This document shows positions 1 to 11,659 of a stretch of DNA of 64,000 nucleotides, piece after piece. Within the stretch, counting starts at the first letter, position 1, and every line of letters starts with the position of its first letter. The notes under the pieces were generated by a model. It saw only the letters and a program-made list of their open reading frames with translations. It made no database searches and was not told where the DNA came from. The position numbers were made by a program, and so were the translations under genes. Source of the DNA: Ichthyophis bannanicus (Eukaryota; Chordata; Amphibia; Gymnophiona; Ichthyophiidae); NCBI GenBank assembly GCA_033557465.1, contig CM066043.1:75298662-75362661 (forward strand). Reading direction: 5' to 3'.

Positions 1-108
1 GCTAAAGCGGGGCTCTGTCACTTTTAGACAGCCTTGTATACAATAAACTGGCTTGAACCTTGATAAAGACTCCTGGTGTAATTGGTTTGGTGGCGTTCCG
101 CCGCTACA
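1..108 (+). other. Possible LTR 3' end (R-U5-like)
   Basis: The first 108 bases contain an AATAAA signal at about 42-47, then a T- and G-rich stretch ending in CGCTACA. This resembles the polyadenylation signal plus U5 end of a retroviral or retrotransposon LTR. No primer-binding site or coding region can be seen, because the window begins here. The call is tentative. An ordinary polyadenylation site of another repeat is the alternative. Confidence 0.25.
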
Positions 109-479
109 CTTGAATATAAAATTTAAATTAATGGAACATTAAATGAAATAAAAATTAGACTAAATATAAATGGTAGTGCATTAATTTCAGTTTCATAGAT
201 ATGAGTCGGTACATTTTTTTCCAACTCCATTAATTGCTTCCAACTCCACGACTGACTCCATAGCCCCGGCTAATGTATCCCCTCCACCTTTCTAACTCGG
301 GTCTCAAATCCAACTCAGGTTTCATTTAAGCGTGGTGGCGGTATACTACCATAGCTTGGATGGGAAACCCCATCTCCACACATCCTTTCATGGGCCTGTT
401 TATGAAAGGTCTCTTGCTCTCCAGGCCCACTGTCAAGCCCCCACCTGTGGCATGGGACCTCAACATGGTGCTAGGGCAG
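109..479. other. Unannotated stretch
   Basis: No gene, RNA or classified repeat is recognised. The short open frames here have no recognisable motifs. The right end grades into the DIRS-like fragment, so its last part could belong to that element. Confidence 0.4.
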
Positions 480-1611
480 CTCCTCTTTGCCCCCTTTGAA
501 CTGCTCAGTTCCTGCTTGCTCATGTTTCTCATCCGGAAGGTGGTGTTTTTAGTAGCAGTCATCATTGTGTGCAGAGTTAGTAACTTGCAGGCACTGGTGG
601 TGCACTCACGTTACACAAGATTCCATCAGAATAGGGTGGCTCTATGAAGTCATACTAAGTTCCTTTCCTAAGATGGTTTCCTCCTTTCATCTGAGCCAAT
701 TGGTGGTGCTACCCACCTTTTTTTCCCCCAACTTTAAGCCAGCAGGGCTGAGGCTTCTCTGCATACACTGGATTGTAAGAGAGCACTGGCTTCCTACCGG
801 CAGAGGATGAAAGCCCATCACCATTCCACCCAGCTCTTTGCAACTCAAACTGACAGGGTTCATTTGGAGATGGCCACACCCAGCCTATCAGGGTCAAAAG
901 AAACAGACTATTTCCTTTTGCTTATGCTCAGGCTGGACTAAGCCTGAAATGTCATATAACTGCTCAGTGTCCGAGCAATGGCTACTTCTGAGGCAAATTC
1001 TGTGCTTGGTCTCCATGGTGGAGATCTGTAGAGCCTGTGTGACAGCAACTAAGGCCAAGGTGTAATCTGGCACCTGTTTGGGAATTAGATGCAACTCCTC
1101 TAACCAGCCCTTCTGTCCATCCAGGCTAGTTTAGACCCATCCTGATGTTACTGTCCATGCTCATCCCTGACTGTCAAAATCCTAACAGAGAATTCTCATA
1201 CTGTTTCTCTTGCTTAATTTATTGTTTTCCCCCATTGGGCTTGTTTTACAGGTTTTTCAGTAGCCTGTAGCTGGGGAGTCCCATATGTAAGGATGTCATT
1301 CCTGCTTGGTCCTGGAGAAAATGCAGTTACTTAACTGTAGCAGGTGTTCTCCAGAAATAGCAGGAGCAAGACCTCACTACCTTTTCTCCTCCCCATGGAG
1401 TTATTTTTGCTTAATTAAGCCAGGTCATCCTACTGAGGTAAGATGGTGCCTTCAGCCAGGAAGATAGGCAAGCATGCATGATGAACCTCCCAAAAGCTTC
1501 CTTTGGAAGCTGGGGAGCGTTCACACATGGGCTCCATCGGTGACATCACCCATATGTAAGAACTTATTCCTGCTGTTCCTGGAGAACACCTGCTACAGGT
1601 GAGTGACTATG
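480..1611 (+). mobile_element. DIRS-like element, 3' part (tyrosine recombinase and termini)
   Basis: Bases 480-1080 translate, with frameshifts, to a protein matching the recombinase region of the larger DIRS-like element at 18.0-18.7 kb. Both share a block with TRFH, a PKV/PKM..FHL block, and RAMA just after the place of the catalytic HxxR box, which here is damaged by a small deletion. Bases 1255-1611 hold the terminal sequences: CATATGTAAGGATG-type motifs, an internal complementary region and the outer 3' end reading CAGGTGAGTGACTATG. The coding part of gag and RT is absent. The 3' end abuts an RTE fragment at 1612. It is a degenerate fragment with no function expected. Confidence 0.6.
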
Positions 1612-1918
1612 GGTGAAGTTCATATGTACAGTTGCTTCTTCTGTTGCTAAAAGAAGGTGTCTGAGATAAATAGAGCCGTTGGTCTTGCAGAATTCTGTGT
1701 CATTCTCCAGCTTCATTTCTGTTGCCAAGTCCATATTTTTCAACCACTTTGCCTTCATCTTTGTTGCCAATTTTTACATTTCAGTCACTCATGACCAGCA
1801 GATTATCTTGTTTGACAGAATATGCAATTTCAACATATACTTGTTCATAGAACTGATCCACTTCTTCCTGTCTGCAGCTGTTGGGTATATACCTGAATAA
1901 TAGTCGTGTTGATGGGCA
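1612..1918 (-). mobile_element. RTE (BovB-like) endonuclease fragment
   Basis: The reverse complement matches, with stops and frameshifts, the apurinic endonuclease region of the longer RTE copy at 57.6-58.1 kb. It begins at the MPINTT block, passes through the region holding the DWNAKVGN motif (here mutated) and stops just after the TSPN block. DIRS-like termini lie on both sides: a 3' end at 1611 and a 5' end at 1919. Its start matches exactly the point where another RTE fragment ends at 11483. Confidence 0.75.
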
Positions 1919-2595
1919 TTCTCCGGGACCAAGAAAGGAAGTCAGTTCTCACGTAAGGATGATGTCTGCATCGACGGAGCCCATGTAGAATCACTCCTCA
2001 GCTTTCAAAGAAAGCCTTTGGGAGTGAGGCTGCGTATGCATGGTCACTTTCCCACCCAAAAATGTGCCATCTTACCTTAGTTGTCTTTTTTTTTTTTCCA
2101 CGGAGCCCTACAGATGTCCTGTCTGTCATCCCTGGTAAGAGTTGATTTTTTTTTCTAATCCCCCCTCTCAGGATTTTTTGCTCCTCTTTTTGTCTGTTCC
2201 TGATCATCTTCTTACCACCTGAGTCAGCCCTCTCCTCAACAGCATGCTTTTTCTCTGGTCCTTTTTCTTCCCCGCTATGTCTTTGATCAGCAGATTTAAG
2301 TAATGTGGTAATGTCCCATACCATTTCCATAATAGATTGCCACAGTTGCTGTATAAAGTGCTCTGTGTGGATCACGATGACTCCGCTTACCCGTTGTGCC
2401 TATAGATGTTGATCAAGAGCCGGAGAAATAGTGAAAAGCAGCAGGGACAGCTATTTGGTTCGAAGGCCTCTGCCATGGTGTCAGCATCAAGTCTGGAACT
2501 GCTGCCCTCAGAAACTACATCTGACAACTCGGCATCACATGCACATGCTCAATCCAAGGACATGGAGTCTCAGACCAGGGATCAAGGCTGTGGAG
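1919..2595 (+). mobile_element. DIRS-like element, 5' end
   Basis: It starts with CTCCGGGACCAAG, matching the 5' ends of the other DIRS-like copies (CTCCAGGAACAAGCAGGAATG form at 10262 and 26376, reversed). The terminal repeat follows, then a T-run with CGGAGCC as in the 26.2 kb copy, and about 250 bp that resemble a broken start of the gag-like gene (KSRR..EKQQ.QLF.SKAS frame near 2406-2500). It is cut at about 2595 by the pyrimidine/purine-rich repeat. Confidence 0.5.
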
Positions 2596-3430
2596 ATAGG
2601 GAGATTTTGGACTTTGGAGGGGAAGGGTGAGAGGAATGGGGGCTTCTGAATTGGGGTAGTATATTTTATTTATTTAGACAGTTTTGTATACCATCTTATC
2701 CTTCAATCAAAGTGGTTATAACACAATTGGGGGATATGAGACACATACACTAATACTTACAGGGAACATGGGCAATGGAGGGTTACGTGGCTTGCCCAAG
2801 ACCACAAGGAGCACCTGTGGGACTAGAAACCCCAGTCCTTCTGGCCCAAGGTTGCTGTCCTCTAGTGGGATTTGAACCCCTGACCTTCTGGCCTGAGGTA
2901 ACTTGCCCCAACCACTAGGCCACTCCTCCCTCTAGTAGAGAGAGGAGATGGTGTAACTATTTGAAAAAGGTCATGGGAAGTTGGTAAGGAGATGAGTGAG
3001 AGGAGGATGGTGATTACCAAGCATGGATGTGTAGTAATGGTGAGTGAAAGACAGAAGGGAATGAGAGGCTAGCAAAGGGGAAATGAGATAACTGGGAAGA
3101 CAGGCTGGGCTGGAGGTTAGAGGAGTAGATGGAAAGTTAATGTGAAAAGTCAAAAGGGGATTTGGGGTGGGTGAAATTTGAGTGGATGAAAAAGGAGTAA
3201 AAAAAGAAAAGGAAGGGAAAGATCAATCTGTCAGAGGCAGATTTAGAGAGCGAGAATGGGGGAAAAAACAGAAGAGCAAAGAAAGACAAATGGACAGCAG
3301 AAGACAGTGACTGGGGCAATTGCTACTGAAAAATGAAATGTCCAAACAAAAGGTAGAAAAAAAAACTATTTTATTATGAATTTAACTAGACTACATCAGC
3401 TCTGGGAAATGTGTATTGCAGATGTCTGTG
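2596..3430 (-). repeat. Purine-rich arm 1 of a dispersed inverted pair
   Basis: On the minus strand this matches 15240-15790 on the plus strand over several hundred bases, including TTTCAGTAGCAATTGCCCCA and the pyrimidine-rich block after it. A SINE interrupts it at about 2655-2940. It has no coding capacity: the open frames are low-complexity Ser/Phe/Leu or Lys/Glu strings. It may be part of a non-autonomous DNA transposon, since similar pyrimidine-rich sequence lies inside the hAT-like element at 54.3-55.3 kb. Confidence 0.6.
2655..2940 (-). mobile_element. tRNA-derived SINE with TTTA-rich tail
   Basis: The reverse complement starts with GGAGTGGCCTAGTGGTTGGG (box A-like) and continues to GGGGTTCAAATCCC (box B-like). 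A central domain with CTTGGGCAAGCC follows, and the tail is TAAATAAATAAAATA-like. The same central domain and tail recur at 55985-56160 on +. The two internal pol III promoter boxes support a tRNA-derived SINE. Confidence 0.6.
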
Positions 3431-4950
3431 TTCTCTTCAGTAGAAGATGAAATTAATTTATAGTTTTATTTCTCTAGTGTTATTTGTGCATTCCAAGTTT
3501 GGCTTTTGGGGGTTCCCAGTTTAATTATTGTCTTCATATTTCTAAATTGTGATCTCTTCTTTTGTATTTGGTGATGGTCTGCCTATGTTTTGCATGTGTG
3601 GCTGAGCTGCAGTATTCTGTTTGTGTAGTTTCTATGTAACAGTCCCACTTGTTCTCTTTTCCTAGTAGCAGATGTATTGGTTTAATAGAAGTGCTACCTT
3701 TTGATAAGGGGTTTGTATTACTACGTCATGTACCTGGCCATTGGCACTAACAGTTCATATCCAAATCCAATGTGTGCCTTTGAGCCAGTCCTGATGACCC
3801 AGAAGCTCCTGGGTTTTCTTGGCAGTGTCACTGGCCTTTCTTCCGAGGCAATGGAGAGTTAAGTGACTTGCCCAAGGCCACAAGGAGTGCTAATGGGAAT
3901 CGAACCCTGGTTGCTTGGTTACCAAGCCAGTGTTCTAACCACTAGGCTGCTACTCCACTCCAACAGTTCATATACCAACCCAAAATGTACAAGCAGGACC
4001 CTCAATCTATTCTGTGTTCTCTATATACCATTTTGATCCCACAAATTCTCCACTAAGATCCTGAAACATTATGCAGTGCAATATGTGCCATCCAGTCAAT
4101 GCTCACTCCCGGCAAGACAGCCCCCTTATTTTCTTGGCAAGGTGCAACCAGTGGATTTCCAGGCCTTTCTTCCACACAAGAAGTCTACAACACCTGGTAT
4201 TCAAAAGTGGTCTCCCATCCAAGTAAATACCCATTCCCAAAATACACTGCTAGGATCCAGTCATTCAACCCCTACACAAAATGAACCAGAAATACTCTAA
4301 AATAAACTCCCTCCCTAAAATGCACCCCTGGGATCTGTAACATGATTCCCTTCTGAAAAATCCCATAACACGATCCTCCTTCTGAGCATGATAGTGGGAT
4401 CCAATGACATCATTCCTTCCCTTCTCAAAAACCACTCATCAGTTTTCTCTCTTCCCCCCCCCCCCCCGCCTACAAAATCCTTGAGCACCCCCTTCCACAC
4501 ACATGCTGAATACTTCAAGGATCTGTTTCCTCCCCTCCACTCAATATACATGATCAAAATATATCCTAGGTATAAGCAGGACCACAAGATTTTGGCAATC
4601 AATGCCAAGACCAATCAATACATTACAGAGATTTGGAGAGGTTGGGTTCTTTGCAATCCCAAAGATTGAAGAGTCTGTAAAGGAGCAGTGGAAGACCATA
4701 ATGGCAGCCCTTTGAAACAGTGCATTCATTTGACCCTCAAATAAGCAGGTATTGGCTATATATATTAGTAATCCCTGAAAGGAGCCAGAAGGGAAGTGGC
4801 AAGAAACCTACCTCTGCTTCCTACCCTCTTCTACTAAAAACAGTGCTATAGTTGGGTTTATTCCATAAGGATCCATAGTAAATAAACTGAGTTTGTGTTT
4901 GTAATGGGAAAGTGTGCATAGCGAAAGCTGCTGAATGGACAGGAGAAAGC
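3431..4950. other. Non-coding stretch with one SINE and a poly-C run
   Basis: Apart from the SINE at 3762-3962, I recognise nothing here. A run of 13 C with nearby C-rich sequence lies near 4447. The open frames at 4076-4300, 4388-4669 and 4315-4614 are short, overlap each other on both strands and show no family motif. Confidence 0.5.
3762..3962 (-). mobile_element. tRNA-SINE with RTE-type 3' tail
   Basis: Read on minus, the head is GGAGTAGCAGCCTAGTGGTT (box A) and, further on, GGGTTCGATTCC (box B). A domain with CTTGGGCAAGTCACTTAA follows, and then a tail CAGGACTGGCTCAAAGGCAC. The tail resembles the 3' end of the RTE copy at 60196-60220 (GAGTCGACACCAACTC..GGCAC). A second copy without the tRNA head is at 46441-46605. 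A SINE mobilised by the RTE machinery is the natural reading. Confidence 0.7.
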
Positions 4951-7900
4951 ACAGTTACCTACCTGTAACGGGTGATCTCTGGGAAAAGCAGGAATAAGTC
5001 TTCACATATGGGTATGTCGGTACCGACGGAGTCTGCACGGGAACGCTTCCCAGCGTCCAATCAAGAGCTTTTGGAAGCATCCCAGCATGCCTGCGTGCTG
5101 CCTTCCCGCCTTTCCCAACTGCCTCTCCTCAGTTAAATTTTAAAGCTGAGACAAAGAGAGAGAGAGGAAAGGAAAGCTAGATAGAGATACAACTCCTGGG
5201 GAGGTGGGTGGGTTGTGAAGACTTATTCCTACTGTTCCCAGAGATCACCCGTTACAGGTAAGTAACTGTGCTATCTCCAGGAGCAAGCAGGAATGAGTCT
5301 TCACATATGGGGACTCCCAAGCCGAGATGCCTGGAGTCCCAGCATGTCATAGGTTGGAACATGCTATCTCCCAGAACACCAGGCATCCTGAGGATGGAGG
5401 GTAGGAATTGAAGAAAGAAAAATGCTGTGGAACCGCTAACCTAGCATAGGACTGCAGAGAAGGAGTCCATGTGTGGATGATGATTGTCATCAATGATATT
5501 GCAAAGAATATTGCAATATGGACCTCCCCGACAGGATTTCACAGAAGTATGGAGGTTCATGGATCTACTGGGAACCCAGTAGAGGAACCTTGAAGAGGAC
5601 CTCACTGTAAAGTGGAGGTAATAAACCTGTAGGAAAACTGTGGAGGTCAGAATCCTGAAAGGTAATAGGTAACCCCAGTAGGAAAAACTGGGGTAGTACA
5701 AAAACGGTGGGCCTTCAGCGGAAGGCTTTATGACAAAAACTCTTTTGGCGGCAGAGTGGCTCATTCTTAGCAAAAAGAGAAAGGCTAACCGATTTGGACA
5801 AACAGGCACAGTCCTTGTGGGGAGAAAGGGTATGGGAACCCCTTGTATCCCAAAAAGAGAGGACAAATGCCTGAGGCGTTAAAGCCTGTGATTAACTGAA
5901 GATCCACAATGTCTCTCCTAACTGGGGTAAGCTAGGAGAGATATTGGGCACGGAGAGCTTCAGAGGTACCTAAACCCTTAGGTTATGGTATAAAAATTGT
6001 TGAGTACCACAGGAGTGGTTGTGTGTGTAGAACCCCAAACCTGCTAGATAGCATAGGTATGGGTAAAGCCCCTCTGTCAGGATCATATAGCTATATGAGG
6101 ATAGACAGTGAGATAGATATGTATCCACATACTTATCTATCTATAATAAAATATCTCAGATACAGATATATATAGATAGACATAAGAATATATCTATAGT
6201 GAGATATGGAAGGGCATAAAATACACACAAAAAACAAATATGGATATGTAGGCCTACATATGGGTGTCTGCAATTAAACAGACAAAGATATGCCTACAGC
6301 ACAGTATTCACATAGATGAATCTTTCCTCTCCACATATCCTAACAAGGAGGTGGAACCTACTTGAGAAGACATATAGAGAATCTATTCCCCCTGGTCATG
6401 ATCTGCAAGAATGCTAGCTAGTGAAAAATAACCAGGACTATTATGTGAAAAACAGGATAATATCAATGTGCAGCCAGCAAGTCCGGAGTCTTCCAGGACT
6501 CTAGCATGGTAAGTAGACAGAAGATGCCTAGAGATGAGATACCATGTTGACCTGCTTAAGGGCAAAAGTATCATGCGTTCTTACCATGAGGACGAGCATA
6601 TCCCCGATTGGGAATACTATGGACCAAAGCAGGGAACTGGCAACTCCTTGAGCTTTCACGTAAGAGAAGGCCTATGTCCTTTATATCAAAAAAGGAGATA
6701 GTAAAAGAAGGGAGAACCTTCTAGTCATGGGAGACATGACTGAAAAGCCTTTTCTAACCAGCTAGGATAGCTGTTGCAGAACCCCCCCCCCCCCCATGCT
6801 CTCTAGCAAGGGCCCATAGTGGAAAGCTTCTCTGTAAATTGCAGAGGGCATGATGCAGGAGAATGAGGAGATAGAACTGGCTGCTAGAGAGCCAGTATCT
6901 CTGCCAACTATGCTGCCAAACCCAGGAAAATGGAGATGGCAGAAATAGAAGACAATCTAGAAAGCTTGTAGTGAGATAATCTCCAAGAGAGATGAAAGCA
7001 CTGACTTGGAGCCACTACTAAGATTAGACAGAATGTTAGTGGAGGACAAATCTGGTTGTTTGTGGACAAGAACCAGTGGTCCAAACATTAAGGCTCCTGC
7101 ATAGGCAGCTACTAGCAAGACATCAGAAAGAATCTTACTGTTCAAAACAGAAAGGACAGAACAGGAGTCGGAAACTCTGGACATGTCTGATAAGCTGCCC
7201 CAAAGCAAGATTGAAACAGAGGAGGTAGCTCAGAGAGGAAAACTCCGCACTGGAAAGTGAGAAAACTAGAGAGGCTGAAGAAAAAGCCTCCCAGTAAGTA
7301 ATTCCGCTCTTACAGAGGAAAAGCTTGGTAAGAGGGTGAAGAGAATGGAGCTGAAGAAGACTTACGAAGTAGGAAGTCTATAGAAAGGAAAAATACATGC
7401 TGGCACAGGAACTATCATTTGATAGTGGTTAGACCTCTTTTCCTAGCAGGAAAAAGAGGAGAAACCTGTGACAGCTCATAGAAATATAGAAAAAATGGAT
7501 ATCTTTTGGAAAGAGATCCATGTATAGGGGTTAGAATGAAGCGGTGGATTGCCTCCATTGAGAAGAAGCAACTGTAGATTCTAACCCCAAGAGTCACAAG
7601 CATCTGATGATGATTGATCAGAAACCCTGCAGGTGCTGGGTTTGCTGAGCCTGGTGAGAGGTTGGATTCTTCAGACCAGGACAATGCTTCCCCTGTTGGG
7701 GAACATATGTATGATGGGCAAGTGATGAATAAATCCTTTTTCTCCTGTAGGAAGAAAGTTTGGTAGGACATTTCCTACCTACTGGGACAGAAGAAGGTGT
7801 AGAACAACCCTTAGGAACAGGGTAAATCAGTGGACAACTGAGTAACCTGACGTAAAGACTCCTTGTTGAAAAGATTTTCTCCAGTGCAAGGAGTATGTCC

Positions 7901-10262
7901 CAGCCGTTGTTGTGACCATTTGTCCAAGTCTGAAGCTTGGAGACAGGCTCTACATCGTGCCCCTATAGCTATAGCAGAAGTCCTGCTAACAGACTCAAGA
8001 GTCTAGGGAAGCACGAGAAAGAAACCAAGAGATATTCTGGATATGCTTAAGCAGTGAGGAATAGTCTGTACTCCTGGAATCTGGAAGGAAAGGAGTCAAA
8101 AGATGTAATTGCTTTGTGACCTCCTCAAGAGAAAGACTCATATAAAAAAATATATGAGAGAATTCTTGCAGAAAGCATAGATGTCTGGAAGGTTTGACGT
8201 CCAAAGGCATCTAGTGTTTTAGACTCACGACTTGGTGGATAAGAAGAGTGCTTTTTCTTACTCTTTCCCCGCCTCATTGCTGATTCCACTACTATGGAAT
8301 GATGAGGAAGTTGAGTCTTTTGAAACCCTGGAGAGGGGGGCACCTGATATAACAGATCAGTTGCCCTGGGAGGTGGGGGTACCCTAAAAGGTGTTTCCCA
8401 CATTCCTAGAAGGAGATCCTGCAAGGAATGATGCAAAGGAAGCATTATGCTGTCCTTTGCTTTGGTGGAAACAGAGCCTTGTGCAGGATCATGTCCTGGA
8501 ATAGGAATGGCAAGAGATCTTGCTATATCCAGAAGGAAACTCTGAAAAGAGGGATCCCAAACAGGAATCTCCTTGGACAGGTTAGATCTAAAGAACTAGC
8601 CTGAGCACCCACAGAGTTATCCAAATATATAGGAATAGAAGATCCTGCAGAGTGCAGTGTGGAATGCTTAAGGGATGGTTGCTAGTACTGGGTATCAGGA
8701 GCAGCAACCGTCCTTACCACATTGTCCATGCCAGGTATCGACTCCAAGCTTGGTATAGAATGGAGCGATCCTGTTGAAAAAAGCATGGCAGGAGTTGGCC
8801 ACGATGCTACTGTGGAATACCGGTACCGATGTCAGAGTCGAGCCCGACAAAGACATCGGAACAGTCATCGGTGACAGTTCAATCGGTACTGAGGTAACCG
8901 AAAACCTCCGGCCACTATCCTCGGTACCGAAGCACCAGTATCGATTGACGTCGGTACCAAAACCTATTGGTACCCAGTCTTCTAGACTAGAGATCGATTC
9001 CAAACTCGGCATCGAGGGCAGAGAGCCTGATAAGCGAAGCATGGAAGGCACTGACCGTAAGGGTAATGAGGACATCGGTACCGACTTCGGTATCGTGTCC
9101 GATACCAGTGAAGGAAGGTCAACCAGTGGCAACTCAATCGGTCTCGGGGGAACTGAGAGTTGCGGATCCGAATCATTGGAACCGAGCCTTCGGTACCGCC
9201 GAGAGCCGGTACCAAGGCGAGTCGGTACCCAGTCCTCCAGACTGGAGATCGGTTCCAGACTCGGCATCGAAGGAAGTGAGGCTATCGATGCACATCTGGA
9301 GGGTACCGACGTCGGTGGTAGTATCGGTGTTGGTACCGATAATGGAAAGTCAATCTGGAGAGTATCCACCGGTCCCGAAGGCACTGAGGACGCCAGACTA
9401 CTATCCCTGGTGAGGAGTGTTTCATCCGACACCAGTGCCGATGCCGGGGTATCGGTACCGCTCAAAGCGGATGCCACCACCGTACACGGCTTAGGTATGT
9501 TCTGTGGGGGGTGAACCCCAGGAACAACCTGAAACCCCTTATAGGCTTTGGAGACCGAAGACTCCCGCCGGGGTTTTGAAGCCAGTGGGCCCTCGAGGGC
9601 AAGGCCGGAGCCGTCTACATGCTGTGCATGAGACCTACCACTCGAGGACTGGCTAGTCTTAACAGACTGTTTGTGGGTTACCTGATCCTGTGTGGAAGAA
9701 GGGGACGGTGCCCCGAAGTTGGAGGGCAACAGTGTATCGAGGGAACCTCAATGTTGAAGACCTCTTCTCACCAAACTGTTGTCAGGACCCAAGCAGGTTA
9801 GACACCGATTTCGAGGGTCTAAAAATAAAGTTGTACCGCCACAGTCTGAACATTTCTTGGAGAAAGTGTCTGGCGGTTCCATGAAGGAAAAAGAAGAGGC
9901 CTAAAAGGCCTAAGAGACCGTGGGACACTATGAAGAAAAAATATCCCGTGGAAAAGGAAGATTTTACAAGAAAAGAAAAGAAAACACTAGCGGTACCGGT
10001 GGCATCGGGAAGACAGCCGCGACCACAAGAAAACTAAAGAAATAAAACAAGAATTTTCTGCGGTGACAGGAGGACGTCCTGCCGGCTCCGCAGAAAAATG
10101 AAAACTGAGGAGATGCAGTTGGGAAAGGCGGGAAGGCAGCACGCAGGCGTGCTGGGATGCTTACAAAAGCGCTTGATTGGACGCTGGGCAGCGTTCCCGC
10201 ACAGACTCCGTCGGTACCGACGTACCCATATGTGAAGACTCATTCCTGCTTGTTCCTGGAGA
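4951..10262 (-). mobile_element. DIRS-like element without recognisable RT
   Basis: The left end (about 4951-5110) and the reverse complement of the right end (about 10100-10262) are near-copies, forming inverted terminal repeats that contain GGTACCGACGGAGTCTG. An internal complementary region lies at about 5215-5320. Between them are a gag-like gene on minus (7995-9729) and a segment at about 6780-6850 similar to the region just downstream of RNase H in the larger element (19640-19700). No RT, RNase H or recombinase frame is detectable, so this is probably a deletion derivative or a badly decayed copy. An A/T microsatellite-like tract lies at 6095-6200. Confidence 0.7.
7995..9729 (-). pseudogene. 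DIRS-like gag gene, broken
   Basis: The first part is an open frame of 344 codons (9729-8695) rich in Ser and Pro. It holds two copies of a block containing SMPSLE and ISSLEDWVP, spaced about 258 bp apart. After a gap the frame resumes at 8445-8125 and 8210-7995 with MWETP, PGFQKTQLPHHS, VVESAMRR, KTLDAFGR and SMLSARI. These match the gag of the larger element at 24522-25208. Such N-terminal proteins in DIRS elements are thought to be structural and gag-like. The base composition is distinctive: many GGTACC and TCGGTACCG words. The antisense frame of 246 codons is a shadow of this repeat. Confidence 0.65.
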
Positions 10263-10849
10263 TTCAAAGGTTGGCGATTCAGCTTTTTGGGAAAGCTAAA
10301 GTGGACTAGAGCAAGGCAAGGAGTGGAGTGCAACACCTGTGTCAGCAGTAACAGAGACAGTGGAGGCCCTTTTGAACACAGCAGGGAAGGACCTCTTCTC
10401 TGTGTGGCTCTGGTGCAAACACACCAGCTGCCTCCCCTCTAGGGCCTCTCTTACTGATGGTAATATGCACACTGAATACAAATTATGGGACACAAATTCT
10501 AAATAATACAATGTATTAGCTGAACAGTATTTGCAGTATTCTGGAAATATATATATATAGATCTCTTAACCCTTGACTCACATATTTCCCTCCCCCCCCC
10601 CCCTTGAGCATCTTTCTGTTTGACCATGTGAATAATGGTGTTCAACAGCACTCTAACAGCAATCCTATGACTACTGGAAATCATAAAATAATTTGCCTAT
10701 AAAGTTCTTTTCTTTTCATAGGTTATCCAGTTGCCAATAGGCTGCTTATCTGATGGCCTTTCGTTTATCGTTGAGTTACCAAACACGTTTGGAATATATA
10801 TCATATATACCAATGTCCCTGCACTTGGTTTGCAGCTTTTCATGCTGCG
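10263..10849. other. Unannotated stretch
   Basis: No gene is recognised. Features seen are a short TATATA run near 10545, a C-run at about 10586 and A/T-rich sequence toward 10800. The right end may include the 5' untranslated part of the RTE that follows. Confidence 0.4.
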
Positions 10850-11483
10850 AGGGCTTGTATGTATCAGTGATGCTGAAACCTAAGCTATTGGTAGCTTAAC
10901 TACTGGCAGGGTGTACGAATATGGACAGGTCTCAGCTGAGGTGCCAGCCTAAGACAAATCACCCATCTGGGCAGCAGCAGAATGAGACAGTGTGAGCAGC
11001 AGCAGAACATATTTCTGTGACACCGGCAACAACACTAGCATTACCTGCGCAGAAGAAAGGCAGGGTAATCTACTTCCTTATGTTGCCACAAAAAACCAAT
11101 GGATAGTTACAACAAAAACTGCAGTATAGTGCCGATATATTAGACCCCATTTGGAAGGCTCTCAACTGGCTACTAGGGATGAGCTGAAGACTTCTCAGAG
11201 TAAAGCCCTCAGGACATCTGACTGTTGATGTAACTGCACATGAAATGAAAGTCAGAAGCTGCAACGATGTTTTACATATTGGGACATGTGTACAACTCAC
11301 TCTGTTGGGTGTCAGCGAACTGAAATAGACTGGCATTGGGCACTTTGCATTTGATGATCACATGGTATACTATGGTGGAAATGAAAGACAAAGAAGAAAT
11401 GGTATTGCATTTTTAATTAAGAAGAAACCTGCAAGAACTGTAACGAAATATTATGCAGTGTACACCTAATTTCTATCCATCTA
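10850..11483 (+). mobile_element. RTE (BovB-like) 5' fragment
   Basis: Bases 11230-11483 translate to the N-terminal endonuclease region of an RTE: a frame containing SELKWTGIG-like, HMVYYGGNERQRRNGIAFL and KPARTV blocks. It matches the start of the copy at 57613 (YYAGKERQEMVLHL/ KLARTV). It ends at CTATGAGGA, exactly where the 1612-1918 fragment would continue, and is followed directly by a DIRS-like 3' end. Confidence 0.65.
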
Positions 11484-11659
11484 TGAGGAAAGTGTAGTTA
11501 ATCACCTGTAACAGGTGTTCTGTGGGGAGAGCAGGAATCATTCCTCACATATGGGTGATGTCTGCAGTGACACCCTGCACAGAATCACTCCCCAGCTTTC
11601 AAAGACAGCTTTTCGGAGTTAGGCTGCACATGTGTGGTCACCTTCCTGCCCAAAGGTAC

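Noticed and set aside
8774..9514. 246-codon plus-strand open frame
   Set aside because: It is antisense to the gag-like gene, whose repeats and homologous downstream blocks lie on minus. Its openness follows from the repeated GGTACC-rich sequence.
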